A DNA stretch of 64,000 nt from Bifidobacterium platyrrhinorum. Lineage in GTDB: Bacteria; Actinomycetota; Actinomycetes; Actinomycetales; Bifidobacteriaceae. A program made the position numbers and the translations under genes. The stretch lies in assembly GCF_010667645.1 (NCBI RefSeq), contig NZ_WHZV01000003.1, positions 107,233 through 171,232 on the forward strand, given 5' to 3'. Of this stretch, positions 18,111-27,700 are shown piece after piece (position 1 is the stretch's first letter; each line of letters begins with the position of its first letter). The notes under the pieces were generated by a model. It made no database searches, was not told the DNA's origin, and saw nothing but the letters and a program-made list of their open reading frames with translations.

Positions 18111-18560
18111 GGTTCCGACGGTAGGGAAGCGGGGTGCCGCGGCGCAAACGCACGGGGCAATGTGTACAGAGGTCCGGTGAAACGCACAAGCCAAGATTGC
18201 GATATTGTGCGATTCGAGGGTTCGCCTATGTGAACCGGAACGGATTGGGGCGTCGGTGGGGGAGGCCTCGGACTTGATTGGGGAGTAGCGCGTCGGCTGA
18301 ATCGTGCGGGATGCGCGGATGCATCCGCGAGTACCGGGGAGCAACGCCGACAGGATGGTATTCCCCGGGTGGAGATGGGAGGATGCGTTCCGCGGTCCCG
18401 GGGATCGGCGTGTGCGACCGTTCGATGAACGTCATTTCCTGCCCCCCGTCAAATATGTGAGCCTTCACATCTCCGCGGTTCGTGCGATCGCGTCGTCGCC
18501 GTGCGTTCACATGGTGTTCTCGTCCCGTCTTTTCGGCCAAACGACATATGAACACCACCC
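18111..18560. other. Intergenic between DUF559 gene and EPS locus
   Basis: No credible gene. A small perfect palindrome ATGTGA-N4-TCACAT lies at 18455-18470, 227 bases before the priming transferase gene. The rest shows nothing I can name. Confidence 0.5.
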
Positions 18561-18566
18561 CCTACA

Positions 18567-18589
18567 GGGGGTACCCCCTACCATATAGT
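18567..18589 (+). promoter_or_regulatory. G-run/C-run element and -10 box upstream of the priming transferase
   Basis: GGGGGTACCCCC (18567-18578) is followed after five bases by the -10 hexamer TATAGT (18584-18589). The element occupies the -35/spacer region, where a bound activator or repressor would control the promoter. Transcription would start near 18596, giving a leader of about 100 bases. The same arrangement recurs at four other starts in this locus. Confidence 0.6.
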
Positions 18590-18696
18590 TGGCGGTGTCT
18601 TGGTGTGATGCCCCGGTGCCGGGCGCGGCATGCATGTACGAGTGCATACGTGTGCAGGACATCGTGGGCGAGAAGAGATGTGGAAGAGAACAGTAG

Positions 18697-20265
18697 ATGG
18701 AGAGTACAACGAATCCCGGCGTTTCCGGTCGTTCCGATGCGCCGCGTCCGGAGGGGCGCCGTGATATCCGCCAAAGCCAACTGTCCCGCGTGCTGTATTG
18801 GCGGTTTTACATCAATCTCGCGCTGATGCTGATCGACGCGGCCGTGTTCATCATCGCAGGCACCACCGTGCTGATGGCGCGTGATCAGGATTACAGGTAT
18901 TTCGTGTCGTATCGTTTCGATCTGAACATCGACCTGAGTGTGTACCTGATCATCGCGGCGCTCATGTACGTGTATTCGTTACACGCGGCGGGCGTGTACC
19001 ACCGGCATGTGATGGGCGACGGATATCAGCTCAATCTCCGCCTGTTCGTCGGCATGGTCGAGGCATGGGTGATCCTATGCGCTTTCAATTTCGTGTTGAA
19101 CCTCAATCTGTGGCTGAGCACGCTGACGCTGATGGTCGCGGCGGCATGGCTGCTCAACATGATCGCCCGCTTTTTCGTGCGCCTGTTCATCACCCGGAAC
19201 CGCAAGAAGGGCAAGTACGCATACGGTACCGCCATCGTCGGTTCCCCGGAGGCGATCGGGCATATGCTGCGATTCCTGGCGCAGAAGCAGCAGCTCAACT
19301 ACCGTCCGCTCGCCGTATGCCCCATCCGTCTTAACGATGACGGTCTGGTGGAACCCGATCCGAACCTGGACGAGCTCAGGGAACAGATGCGCAGGAACTG
19401 GGGCGAGCTGCTGCCGGTGGTTCCGTACTCCGAAAACGATCTGGCGGAACATCTTGCCGATTCGGGCATCCAGACAGTGATGGTCACCGATGTGCTGCGT
19501 CGTTTCTCCGACAACTTCAACACGTTCTCCATGCACATGGAGGCCATCGGTCTGGAGATCGCCCTGGTGACCTCCGCAGCCGACGTCAGCGGCCATGAGA
19601 CGCAGGTGCGTTCCATTCAGGGCACCACGGTGATCACCATCCGTCTTGCCCAGTTCTCACCGGCGCGCAAGATGATGAAGCGACTGTTCGACATCATCGT
19701 GTCCACGATCGCGATCGTATTGTCCTCCCCGTTCATGCTGGGCGTCGCCATTGCCATCAAACTCGACGATCATGGTCCGGTCCTCTACAAGCAGGAGCGT
19801 ATCGGCCTGTACGGCAAACCGTTCAAGATCTATAAGTTCCGTTCCATGAGGGTGGACGCGGACAAGATGGACGCCGAAGTGGCCGCGGCCGCCGGCCAGG
19901 AGCTGGGCGCCCGTTTCAAGCTCAAGAACGATCCGCGCGTGACGAAGGTCGGGCATTTCATTCGCAAGACCTCGCTGGACGAGCTTCCCCAGTTCTTCAA
20001 TTCCTTCCTTGGATCGATGAGCGTGGTCGGCCCCCGTCCGCAGCGCCAGTACGAAGTGGACGAATACGATCAGGTGTACGCCACCCGACTGCTCGTCAAG
20101 CCCGGCATCACCGGTCCGTGGCAGGTGTCTGGCCGCAATGACCTGAGCGAGGAGGAAAGCCAGCAGCTGGATGTCGCCTACGTGCAGAATTGGTCCGTTC
20201 TGGGAGACATCAGCTACATCTTCCGCACCGTCGGAGTGATGATCAACCCGAAGGGCGCCTACTGA
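18697..20265 (+). CDS. Priming polyprenyl-phosphate glycosyl-1-phosphate transferase (EPS)
   Basis: Starts each EPS repeat unit by transferring a sugar-1-phosphate from its nucleotide sugar to undecaprenyl phosphate on the inner membrane face. N-terminal half (about 1-300): five membrane spans and a nucleotide-binding-like domain. The C-terminal bacterial sugar-transferase domain starts after a membrane helix near 330 and shows YKQERIGLYGKPFKIYKFRS, the KTSLDELPQFFN and GSMSVVGPRPQ motifs and KPGITGPWQVSGRN. 522 residues fits the WbaP/CpsE-like class (glucose- or galactose-1-phosphate; sugar not resolvable). First EPS gene and the usual anchor of bifidobacterial eps loci. Confidence 0.92.
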   Translation: MESTTNPGVSGRSDAPRPEGRRDIRQSQLSRVLYWRFYINLALMLIDAAVFIIAGTTVLMARDQDYRYFVSYRFDLNIDLSVYLIIAALMYVYSLHAAGVYHRHVMGDGYQLNLRLFVGMVEAWVILCAFNFVLNLNLWLSTLTLMVAAAWLLNMIARFFVRLFITRNRKKGKYAYGTAIVGSPEAIGHMLRFLAQKQQLNYRPLAVCPIRLNDDGLVEPDPNLDELREQMRRNWGELLPVVPYSENDLAEHLADSGIQTVMVTDVLRRFSDNFNTFSMHMEAIGLEIALVTSAADVSGHETQVRSIQGTTVITIRLAQFSPARKMMKRLFDIIVSTIAIVLSSPFMLGVAIAIKLDDHGPVLYKQERIGLYGKPFKIYKFRSMRVDADKMDAEVAAAAGQELGARFKLKNDPRVTKVGHFIRKTSLDELPQFFNSFLGSMSVVGPRPQRQYEVDEYDQVYATRLLVKPGITGPWQVSGRNDLSEEESQQLDVAYVQNWSVLGDISYIFRTVGVMINPKGAY

Positions 20266-20285
20266 TTCGACCCACCTTCGTTTTC

Positions 20286-20312
20286 GGGGGTATCAATGCC
20301 CCCGACTACACT
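20286..20312 (+). promoter_or_regulatory. G-run/C-run element and -10 box before the DUF4012 gene
   Basis: GGGGG (20286-20290), eight bases, CCCCC (20299-20303), three bases, then TACACT (20307-20312) as a possible -10. It begins 20 bases after the stop of the priming transferase, so the inverted G/C runs could also act as a terminator for that gene. The TSS would be near 20319, and the next gene starts at 20377. Confidence 0.5.
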
Positions 20313-20376
20313 GGTCACCCAGTTTGTGGTATGCCGCCGCTATACGGCGCACGTTCACGCGATGGGGGATTGAGTC

Positions 20377-22326
20377 ATGGCCGAAATGTCCGGGGAATCC
20401 GAGGATAACGGCGCTGCCGGAAGCAAGCCGAAGGATTTCGACATCGCGTACATGACCGATTCCGATGGGCTGAATCCTCCGATGCCGCCGACGTCCGATG
20501 CGTCTGCCGGGGACGGGGATGTGGAGTCCGCGGAGCAGCCCCGGCATCATCGCCGGCGCCGCAGGATGAGCGCGCAGCATATCCGTAGGATTCGTCGTCG
20601 CCGGAGAATCCGCCGTGCGCTCATCGCCTTTGGCGTGCTGGTGGCGTTGCTTGCCGCCGCGGGCGCATGGTTCGCATGGTCCGCGGTGAAGACGAAGAAC
20701 GAGGTGCAGCAGGCTGTAGTGGTGGCCTCCGGCATGCAGGATGCGCTCGAGAGCGGCGATACGGCCACGTTGAACGCGAAGATGGACGAGTTCTCCGTCC
20801 ATGCGTCCGCCGCCTACGCCCAGACGAGTTCCGTCTTGTGGAAGGCCGCCTCGCATGTGCCTTACTATGGCGATGATGTGCGTGCGGTGCGCACCGCCGT
20901 CACCGCGATGGAGAACATCTCCTCGCAGGCGATGCCTGCCATGAAACAAGCGTCCGGTGCGCTCAACCTCAAGGACATTTCGGTGAAGGACGGTGTCATC
21001 GACGTGTCCGCGCTGAGCAAATCCGCCGAACCGTTGCAGAGGGCCGACGACGTGATCGAGGACGCGGACCGCGACCTGACCGGTGCCCCTACGCCGCATG
21101 TCACGCAGGTGGCGGATGCGATGGAGCAGGCGAAGAACTACCTGCACACGCTGTCCGGCATGGTGCATGACATGAACGTTGCCGCCCAGGTGGTGCCGAA
21201 GATGCTCGCCAACGACGGACAGACCAGGACCTATCTGATCCTGGCGCAGACGAACTCGGAGATCCGCCCGGGCGGTGGTCTGCCCGGTTCATGGGGCGTG
21301 ATGACGGTGACGAACGGCAAGGTCGAGATGCAGCCGTTCGTTTCGGGTGGAAAGATCCCGTGGTTCGACGAACCGGTGGTGGATCTCACGGCGGAGGAGC
21401 GCACGCTGTTCACCGACAAACTGGGGCGTGTGGCCGTGGATGTGAACTTTACCCCCGATTTCCCGCGTACGGGCGTGATCGCCAAGGCATTGTGGAAGGC
21501 GCACGCCGGCCAGGACGTGGACGGCGTGATCGCGATCGACCCGGTGTTCCTGCAGAACATGCTCAAGGTGAGCGGCGGCGTGACCCTGCAGGACGGGGTG
21601 ACGCTCGACGGCACGAACGCGGCGCAGTACCTGCTGAGTCAGGTGTATGCAGACAAGCCCGAAGACCAGCAAGATGAGTATTTCTCGGCGGCCGCGGCCG
21701 CGTCGTTCACGCAGATCATGTCTCATTCCTCCGACGCGAAGGCGTTCCTCAAAGCATTGGCCACATCCGTGAGCCAGGGGCACATGAAGGTGTGGAGCGC
21801 CCATGAGGACGAGCAGGAGCTGCTGCTCAACACCCCGATTTCCGGCGCATTGAAGACCGATGCGTCCACACCGGAACTGGGCGTGTACTTCTCGGACATC
21901 ACCCAGTCGAAGATGGACTGGTATCTCAAACGCAAGGTGACCATGACGTTCGACGGAACCGCCGCCAACGGAGCCAACCAGTACACGGTACATGTCAAGC
22001 TCACAAATATGATGACCGCCGACCAGGTCGCCTCCACCCCGCAATACGTACTCGGAGACCAACTGGAGGGCATTCCAGATGGAGGCATAAAAACGGCAAT
22101 GTACGCGTATGCGCCGGCCGGCGTCCGCTTGGTGGATTGGAAGGCATCTGATGGTTCAAGCTACGACGGACTCGCCGTGCATGACACCCTGACCGTCGGC
22201 GTCAAGACGGTGCTGTTGGCACCCGGCGAATCATACGAGTGCACGATGCACGTGCAGACCGCCCCTGGCGTGCAGACCCCGCTCTCCCTCACCCAGACCC
22301 CGCAGATCGAGGGTCGCACGGACTGA
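20377..22326 (+). CDS. DUF4012 membrane-anchored extracytoplasmic protein
   Basis: 649 residues: a hydrophilic, His/Arg-rich cytosolic N-terminus (about 1-85), one membrane span (about 86-110), then a large external region. A helical segment (about 115-240) is followed by the DUF4012 core, recognised by TYLILAQTNSEIRPGGGLPGSWG near 285. DUF4012 proteins are frequent in actinobacterial EPS loci and are thought to act in assembly or attachment at the cell surface; the biochemical activity is not established. It has its own G/C-run promoter, and its TGA abuts the first, degenerate CRISPR repeat directly. Confidence 0.82.
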   Translation: MAEMSGESEDNGAAGSKPKDFDIAYMTDSDGLNPPMPPTSDASAGDGDVESAEQPRHHRRRRRMSAQHIRRIRRRRRIRRALIAFGVLVALLAAAGAWFAWSAVKTKNEVQQAVVVASGMQDALESGDTATLNAKMDEFSVHASAAYAQTSSVLWKAASHVPYYGDDVRAVRTAVTAMENISSQAMPAMKQASGALNLKDISVKDGVIDVSALSKSAEPLQRADDVIEDADRDLTGAPTPHVTQVADAMEQAKNYLHTLSGMVHDMNVAAQVVPKMLANDGQTRTYLILAQTNSEIRPGGGLPGSWGVMTVTNGKVEMQPFVSGGKIPWFDEPVVDLTAEERTLFTDKLGRVAVDVNFTPDFPRTGVIAKALWKAHAGQDVDGVIAIDPVFLQNMLKVSGGVTLQDGVTLDGTNAAQYLLSQVYADKPEDQQDEYFSAAAAASFTQIMSHSSDAKAFLKALATSVSQGHMKVWSAHEDEQELLLNTPISGALKTDASTPELGVYFSDITQSKMDWYLKRKVTMTFDGTAANGANQYTVHVKLTNMMTADQVASTPQYVLGDQLEGIPDGGIKTAMYAYAPAGVRLVDWKASDGSSYDGLAVHDTLTVGVKTVLLAPGESYECTMHVQTAPGVQTPLSLTQTPQIEGRTD

Positions 22327-23440
22327 GGATTAGCTTCACTCCTCTTGATAAGCTTGGTAAGGGGCCACCCTAATGCATACGTTGGGAATTAGCATTCACC
22401 CCTCTTGATAAGCTTGTTGCGGCTGGATAATAGGCGTGGGTGCGGTTGGGAATTAGCATTCACCCCTCTTGATAAGCTTGCTGTCGCATCCTTGCCATAA
22501 AGCCAAGAGTTGGGAATTAGCATTCACCCCTCTTGATAAACTTGTTCGCCGGCGCAGGCACACTCCTCCTCAGTTGGGAATTAGCATTCACCCCTCTTGA
22601 TAAACTTGACTGTTCGCAGTAACCAGCGTTACCCGTGTTGGGAATTAGCATTCACCCCTCTTGATAAACTTGTCTCGCCGATGCCACTCTCGAGCAAATC
22701 GTTGGGAATTAGCATTCACCCCTCTTGATAAGCTTTCTCGCTAATCGATGCCTGAGCGAGCACAGTTGGGAATTAGCATTCACCCCTCTTGATAAGCTTT
22801 GCTGGTGGGTCAACGGCCTGTGCTGCAAGTTGGGAATTAGCATTCACCCCTCTTGATAAGCTTTCTTGTCACTGGAGATAATGTCGAAGTAGGTTGGGAA
22901 TTAGCATTCACCCCTCTTGATAAGCTTTCGTACGTGTTGCGGGTCACGAGCGACTCGTTGGGAATTAGCATTCACCCCTCTTGATAAGCTTTCAAGGCCC
23001 GGCGACATCCTCCTCAACGAGTTGGGAATTAGCATTCACCCCTCTTGATAAGCTTTTGTTGTCGTCGTCCCATTCGAAGATGAGGTTGGGAATTAGCATT
23101 CACCCCTCTTGATAAGCTTTCGTCGAACTTCATCTCCTTGGTGGTGACGTTGGGAATTAGCATTCACCCCTCTTGATAAGCTTTCCTCCAACGGCCGGCC
23201 CTTGGCTTTGTAGTTGGGAATTAGCATTCACCCCTCTTGATAAGCTTTGCGACCCGATACCTCAGCGCGACGCAACGTTGGGAATTAGCATTCACCCCTC
23301 TTGATAAGCTTTTGGGGAAGCCGGGGCGTTCGATCGCGCCGTTGGGAATTAGCATTCACCCCTCTTGATAAGCTTTGACACCAACGTCACCGCCTATCAG
23401 CTAGGTTGGGAATTAGCATTCACCCCTCTTGATAAGCTTT
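22327..23440 (+). CRISPR. Type II-C CRISPR array, 17 full repeats plus one degenerate
   Basis: Seventeen 36-base repeats start at 22381, 22445 and then every 64 bases to 23405; the spacing never varies, so all sixteen internal spacers are 28 bases. A decayed repeat (22327-22356) with a 24-base spacer precedes them. Repeats start GTTGGGAATTAGCATTC and end CTTGATAAGCTTT. Variation is only at the left: repeats 1-2 end AAGCTTG, 3-5 end AAACTTG, 6-17 end AAGCTTT. The first 13-14 repeat bases pair with the tracrRNA anti-repeat, so mature crRNAs are read on the plus strand, against the cas genes. Each repeat end contains TG-A-TAAGCT, an extended -10-like motif. Confidence 0.98.
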
Positions 23441-23465
23441 ATAGCTTCTCAGGAGGGGCTATTTT
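23441..23465 (+). terminator. Terminator at the 3' end of the CRISPR transcript
   Basis: Directly after the last repeat, ATAGCTTCTC (23441-23450) can pair with GAGGGGCTAT (23453-23462) using two G-U pairs, followed by TTT. It lies between the array and the convergent cas2, as expected if the array is transcribed on the plus strand. The same stretch may include the adaptation site. Confidence 0.6.
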
Positions 23466-23490
23466 CTGCGGTTTTCAGATAATCTTACGT

Positions 23491-23823
23491 TCAGAAAAGC
23501 GTGAACAACTCCGGCGTCTCCACTGCATCCTCCTGCTCCAGATTGGAAAAACGCAACGCCGAAGACCACTGGTGGTCACTGACATGCAGGATGCGCACAT
23601 AGCCGTGCGCGGGCAACGCCTCCTTGATCGCCTTCACCGTCGCACGGTTGCCCGCCTGCGTCGGCGTGTACCTGGCATAGACCGAATACTGCACCATGCC
23701 GTAGCCCATGTCCACCAGCATGTTCCTGAACTCCGTGGCCGCGCTGCGCTGCTGTTTGGTCTTGACCGGCAGGTCGAACATCACCAGACACCACATGCCA
23801 CCACTGTCCTCGTCCTTTTTCAT
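23491..23823 (-). CDS. cas2: CRISPR-associated endonuclease Cas2
   Basis: A 110-residue Cas2 that bridges Cas1 dimers during spacer acquisition. The ferredoxin-like start MWCLVMFDLPVKTKQQ with its conserved Asp, and the later YSVYARYTPTQAGN region, are typical of type II Cas2. The ATG at 23823 overlaps the cas1 stop (ATGA), so the two are coupled. Last gene of the cas operon, ending 51 bases from the array. Confidence 0.95.
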   Translation of the reverse strand: MKKDEDSGGMWCLVMFDLPVKTKQQRSAATEFRNMLVDMGYGMVQYSVYARYTPTQAGNRATVKAIKEALPAHGYVRILHVSDHQWSSALRFSNLEQEDAVETPELFTLF

Positions 23824-24725
23824 TCGGCACCCGCGTATTCCGGCACGGGCAGCCGGTCGATCTTCCCCTCGCAATACAGGCCGTACTGTTGCGCGAAATC
23901 GTTCAACGAACTGGGAATGGTGAGACCGGTGCCGTTCAACTGCCGGTTGACCGCCTCCACAAGGCGCCGTTTCACATTCCGGTCCGATAGCGAATCATCG
24001 GAGCCCAGTTCCGCCACCCTACGGTCGATCGCCGGCCGATACGGTTCCAAGATGTCATCCGCCAGACAGAAATAATTACCGCGATTGCGGTGATGCATCC
24101 CCAACGAGGGAATCAGCCCGGCCGATATCACGGCTTTGATGGCGAATCCGCGCAACACCATGTAGGCGTAATCCAAATGTGCGTTGCGTCCAATTCCCTC
24201 GCCCGGCACGCGATGGAATTCCTCCCCAGCCGGGAATAACCGTCTCCAATACTCCCGTGCCGCATGCCCTTCGCAATTGGAAGGGTCTCCCGAACGCACC
24301 GAGGCGGCGATACCACGCAGCAATCCGCCGCCATCACGGCTAAGGGAATCTAGACAGGCGGCCTGCCCGCGCACCTTCGCCTGCACGATTCGCCCCCATG
24401 CGTTCTTCCGGCGCGGCAACGTCATATCGACCTGCGCCAGTTGCCGTTGTGTGACCGTGGTCGGCGTATCGGTCCAGGCGTGGAGCGCCGCATCCGGCAC
24501 CCCACGCCAGTCGCACAGCATGACCGATACGCCGTACCGGGCCATCTCGTGCAGCACCGCGGCGGAACACGACACCTTCAGTCCAAGCAGTACCACGGCC
24601 ACCTGCGCCAGTGGCACATCCACGGGAGTGTCTGCATCATCTCGCTTCACGCGCATGTTGCCGCGCGTATACGAGACACGTCCCGCCATCTCCGTGCAAT
24701 CGATGACCCGCCATTGGCTCTGCAT
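23820..24725 (-). CDS. cas1: CRISPR-associated integrase Cas1
   Basis: The metal-dependent integrase that inserts new spacers. 301 residues. Recognisable are the Glu-bearing HAAREYWRRLF near 150, GIGRNAHLDYAYMVLRGF near 170, the His in IPSLGMHHRN and the acidic LADDILEPYRP, which together supply the active-site residues. The ATG at 24725 is ten bases after the cas9 stop, with an AGGG element upstream. No csn2 or cas4 accompanies it, which places the system in subtype II-C. Confidence 0.95.
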   Translation of the reverse strand: MQSQWRVIDCTEMAGRVSYTRGNMRVKRDDADTPVDVPLAQVAVVLLGLKVSCSAAVLHEMARYGVSVMLCDWRGVPDAALHAWTDTPTTVTQRQLAQVDMTLPRRKNAWGRIVQAKVRGQAACLDSLSRDGGGLLRGIAASVRSGDPSNCEGHAAREYWRRLFPAGEEFHRVPGEGIGRNAHLDYAYMVLRGFAIKAVISAGLIPSLGMHHRNRGNYFCLADDILEPYRPAIDRRVAELGSDDSLSDRNVKRRLVEAVNRQLNGTGLTIPSSLNDFAQQYGLYCEGKIDRLPVPEYAGAE

Positions 24726-24735
24726 GACGACCGCC

Positions 24736-27700
24736 CTAGTCGGACCATCGCCACGAACACGGCAGCCCCGATTGTGAATGCCAGCGCGGCTCACCCATGG
24801 AGTTGCGGCGGATAACTACAGGAGAATATGAGCTGACAACATCGACAGACGGTATCCACCCTTTTGCATCCACAATCTTCCGCACCGAGTCCGGTACCTC
24901 CTGCTGGCCTTGGAACTTCTTCAGCCCCTCAGCAGCCAGTAATCGTGGTCGAATCGTCAGCTTGCTATTCGAGTAGAACCCGGCCAGCACCCACACGCAT
25001 CGCGCGGTATCGGCACTATCCGAGTCCCCGCACCACTCGGCGAATTCGCCGATCTGCCCTTTGAGCTTGCCTTGGGCGAAGTCCACGTGAATCTCATCGC
25101 CGACGACCAGCCAGCCCAGATATTCGGCGTTGCCATCCTGCACCGCCTGCACGGTGCGCGGCTCGCCCCAGCGCATCGATACCGACCGTGGAGGCAACGG
25201 AGCGGTGAACAGGTCACCGCCACGCGACCTCAGCAAATCCGCTTGGAACACACGGATCATGCCATACCAGTACTTGCGAACGCCCTTGGCGTTCTGCTTC
25301 CAGCACCGGTATACGCGTGCATGGTGAATCGCCGATCCGATGTCGGAGGAACCGCCACGCACGGCGATTTGCGCCGACTGTCCATCGAAGAATCCCACTT
25401 CGTCATCGGCCATGAACTCGGTGCCGTGTACGACGATTCGTCGCGTATCGTCCGCAGGCAGACCGGTCTTCGCATCATAGTCGGGAAGACGGGTGAGCGC
25501 ACACCATAGCGCAGGCGTGGAGGCCCTCCGAATCAGATCGGCATCCATGGCGTCTCCGAGACGAACACGGCTCAACGCCTTGACCGTCGCATCATGCGCT
25601 ATCGAATTGCCCAGCTGCAACCGCATCGGCTGCCGCACCACCACGCGATCATGGTCGAGCGCGTCGTTGAGCAGTTCGAGCAGCAGCTCCATGCCGACGC
25701 GCCACCGCTGGTACGAGTCGTAGCCCGTGCAGCTTTCGTATGGGTACTCCTTCCAACTGCGTTCGCCTTCGGCCAGTCCGCCTGCGATCATCTGGGATTC
25801 GCGTAGCGAATCGCGTTCCACCAGCGTCTTTGCGACCGACGGACGCATCAACGCGATCACCGAGGCATCCACCGCATGGTGACGACGGTCGAGACGCGTC
25901 TTGTAACGAGCTTGGAAGAAATGGATGCGCCCTTCCATGCCGCTTGCCCTACGTGCGAGCGCCGTGACACGCCCTTGGAAGACATCCACGGCCACCTCCC
26001 TTGACGGACGGTCCTCGTCGCGCTCGGCGAGGTAGCGTTGCGAGTTGAAATACCAGTCGATACGGCGGTGCAGTTCGTCCGCCATCCATGCGACCGATTC
26101 GATGGATCGGTTGTCGATCGGCTCGTCGCCTTCGGTCTGCTTCAGGCGCGTCTTCATCTCCTGCTTGAACCGCCGCCATGTCTGAGGAGTGTCGGCCTTC
26201 CTGTCATACAGCATGTTGTCGACCCGCTGCAACGCGTCCGAGAGACTGACCCCGCGCTGTCTGGCCGGCTCGGAGGCCGCCCATACGGGGAATGGCGTCT
26301 TCGACTTGAGTCGATTGCAGTCGGCGCACACCGCGGCCAGATTCGTGCGGGTGTTGGTGGAACCGACGCCCTTTCTTGGCACGATATGGTCCATTTCGCA
26401 GGTGCCGAACGCAATCGGCCGTCCGCAGTACAGGCATTGGCCGTTCTGGCGTTGTATCGCTTCGATCCTGCGAATATCCGATGCGCGTACACGTTCCAGA
26501 TGCTCGGACTCCCGTAGCTTGGACGCGAGTGCGGAACGGTAGACGCTCCGTGAGCCGGTGCGTCGTTCGTACTGCCGGGCGGTGGCCACCGAGTCGAATG
26601 CCGAACGCACATGTTCGATCTGTACTGATACCGGGTTGCCCCAACGATTACGGCAACCTGTCATCCACTGGCTGACGATGCGAACCACCCTGTCCGCCGA
26701 GGGGTTGCCCAATGGCGCTCCGATGGGATCGGCCGGCGGTCGCCAGTAATCGGACACATGGAACAGCGTCTTGCGTGCGGTGTGAAGATCATCATCGGTC
26801 GTCAACATGCGTTCGGTGAGTCGCCGCAACGTCTCCTCGCCGTATGCGGCACGCCCGGCGGGCAGATCGATCGAATCCAGTTTGGTCAGTCCGTCATCAT
26901 CCAATGCGTCGATGAACCTGATGGCTTCCGCGTAGGCAAGATCTTCGCGGACGGCATCGAAGTCCACGGTGTTGGACAGCAGCCGGATCATCGCCTCACG
27001 CGCCGCCTCCGACGCGTCATCCCACCACTTCATCAACGGCTTGGCGATCTTTCGGTCGGCCTCGCGAATCCGCTGCACGGACGTCATGCACGGCGGCATG
27101 GCGGAGATACGCTCCTCGCCGTCCGCCGTCATTGTGCCGACGCCGCGAAGCCGGTGTCTCGCTAACCCAAGATGAGTCGCGACATCGGCCCATGTGATGT
27201 CCTCGCGTGAAGCGGAGGAGAGCAACGCATATGCCCGTTGCTTCTCCTCAACCGTCAACGGCCGTTCTGATACGGCACCCGCCTCCCGGATGCGCAGGTT
27301 CGTCAGCACATTGGCGATGCGATACCGCTGGAACACCAGAGACGCCTTCAACGCACGCGGCTGCGAGGGGTCGAACGGGTCGCGTCCCACCCTCCCTTGT
27401 GCCGACCCCTTGGGAGAAGTCGCCCGGAACACGTTACGGAACAACGGTTCCCATTCCGTCCGGGGAACATGCTGCACGTCGAAGATGCGCTTCAACTCGT
27501 TCGCATTGTCCTCCTGCATGAGACGCTGCGGCAACAGTCCCTCGCCGCGCTTGGTGCTGGTGCGCAGACGTGGCGATTCCGCATATCCGTTCGACAATAC
27601 GGCGACGACCAGCTGCGCCGGCGTGGGATCGTCTTCGATGCCACGTCCCAGTCGCTCCTCCGCACGCGTCTTCAGTTCGCCGTACTGCGCCGAATGCGGG

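Noticed and set aside
18455-18470. ATGTGA-N4-TCACAT palindrome as an EPS operator
   Set aside because: Single copy, different centre length from the pair at 50.6 kb, and 114 bases upstream of the predicted -10 box; kept only as a note.
22417-23404. Self-targeting spacers matching the window
   Set aside because: I saw no spacer match to genes in this window by eye; a proper search with mismatches against the genome and phages would be needed, so no claim is made.
22327-23440. CRISPR transcription on the minus strand, same direction as cas genes
   Set aside because: Minus-strand crRNA would not present the tracrRNA-complementary GTTGGGAATTAGC end next to the spacer, and the terminator after the last repeat works on the plus strand.
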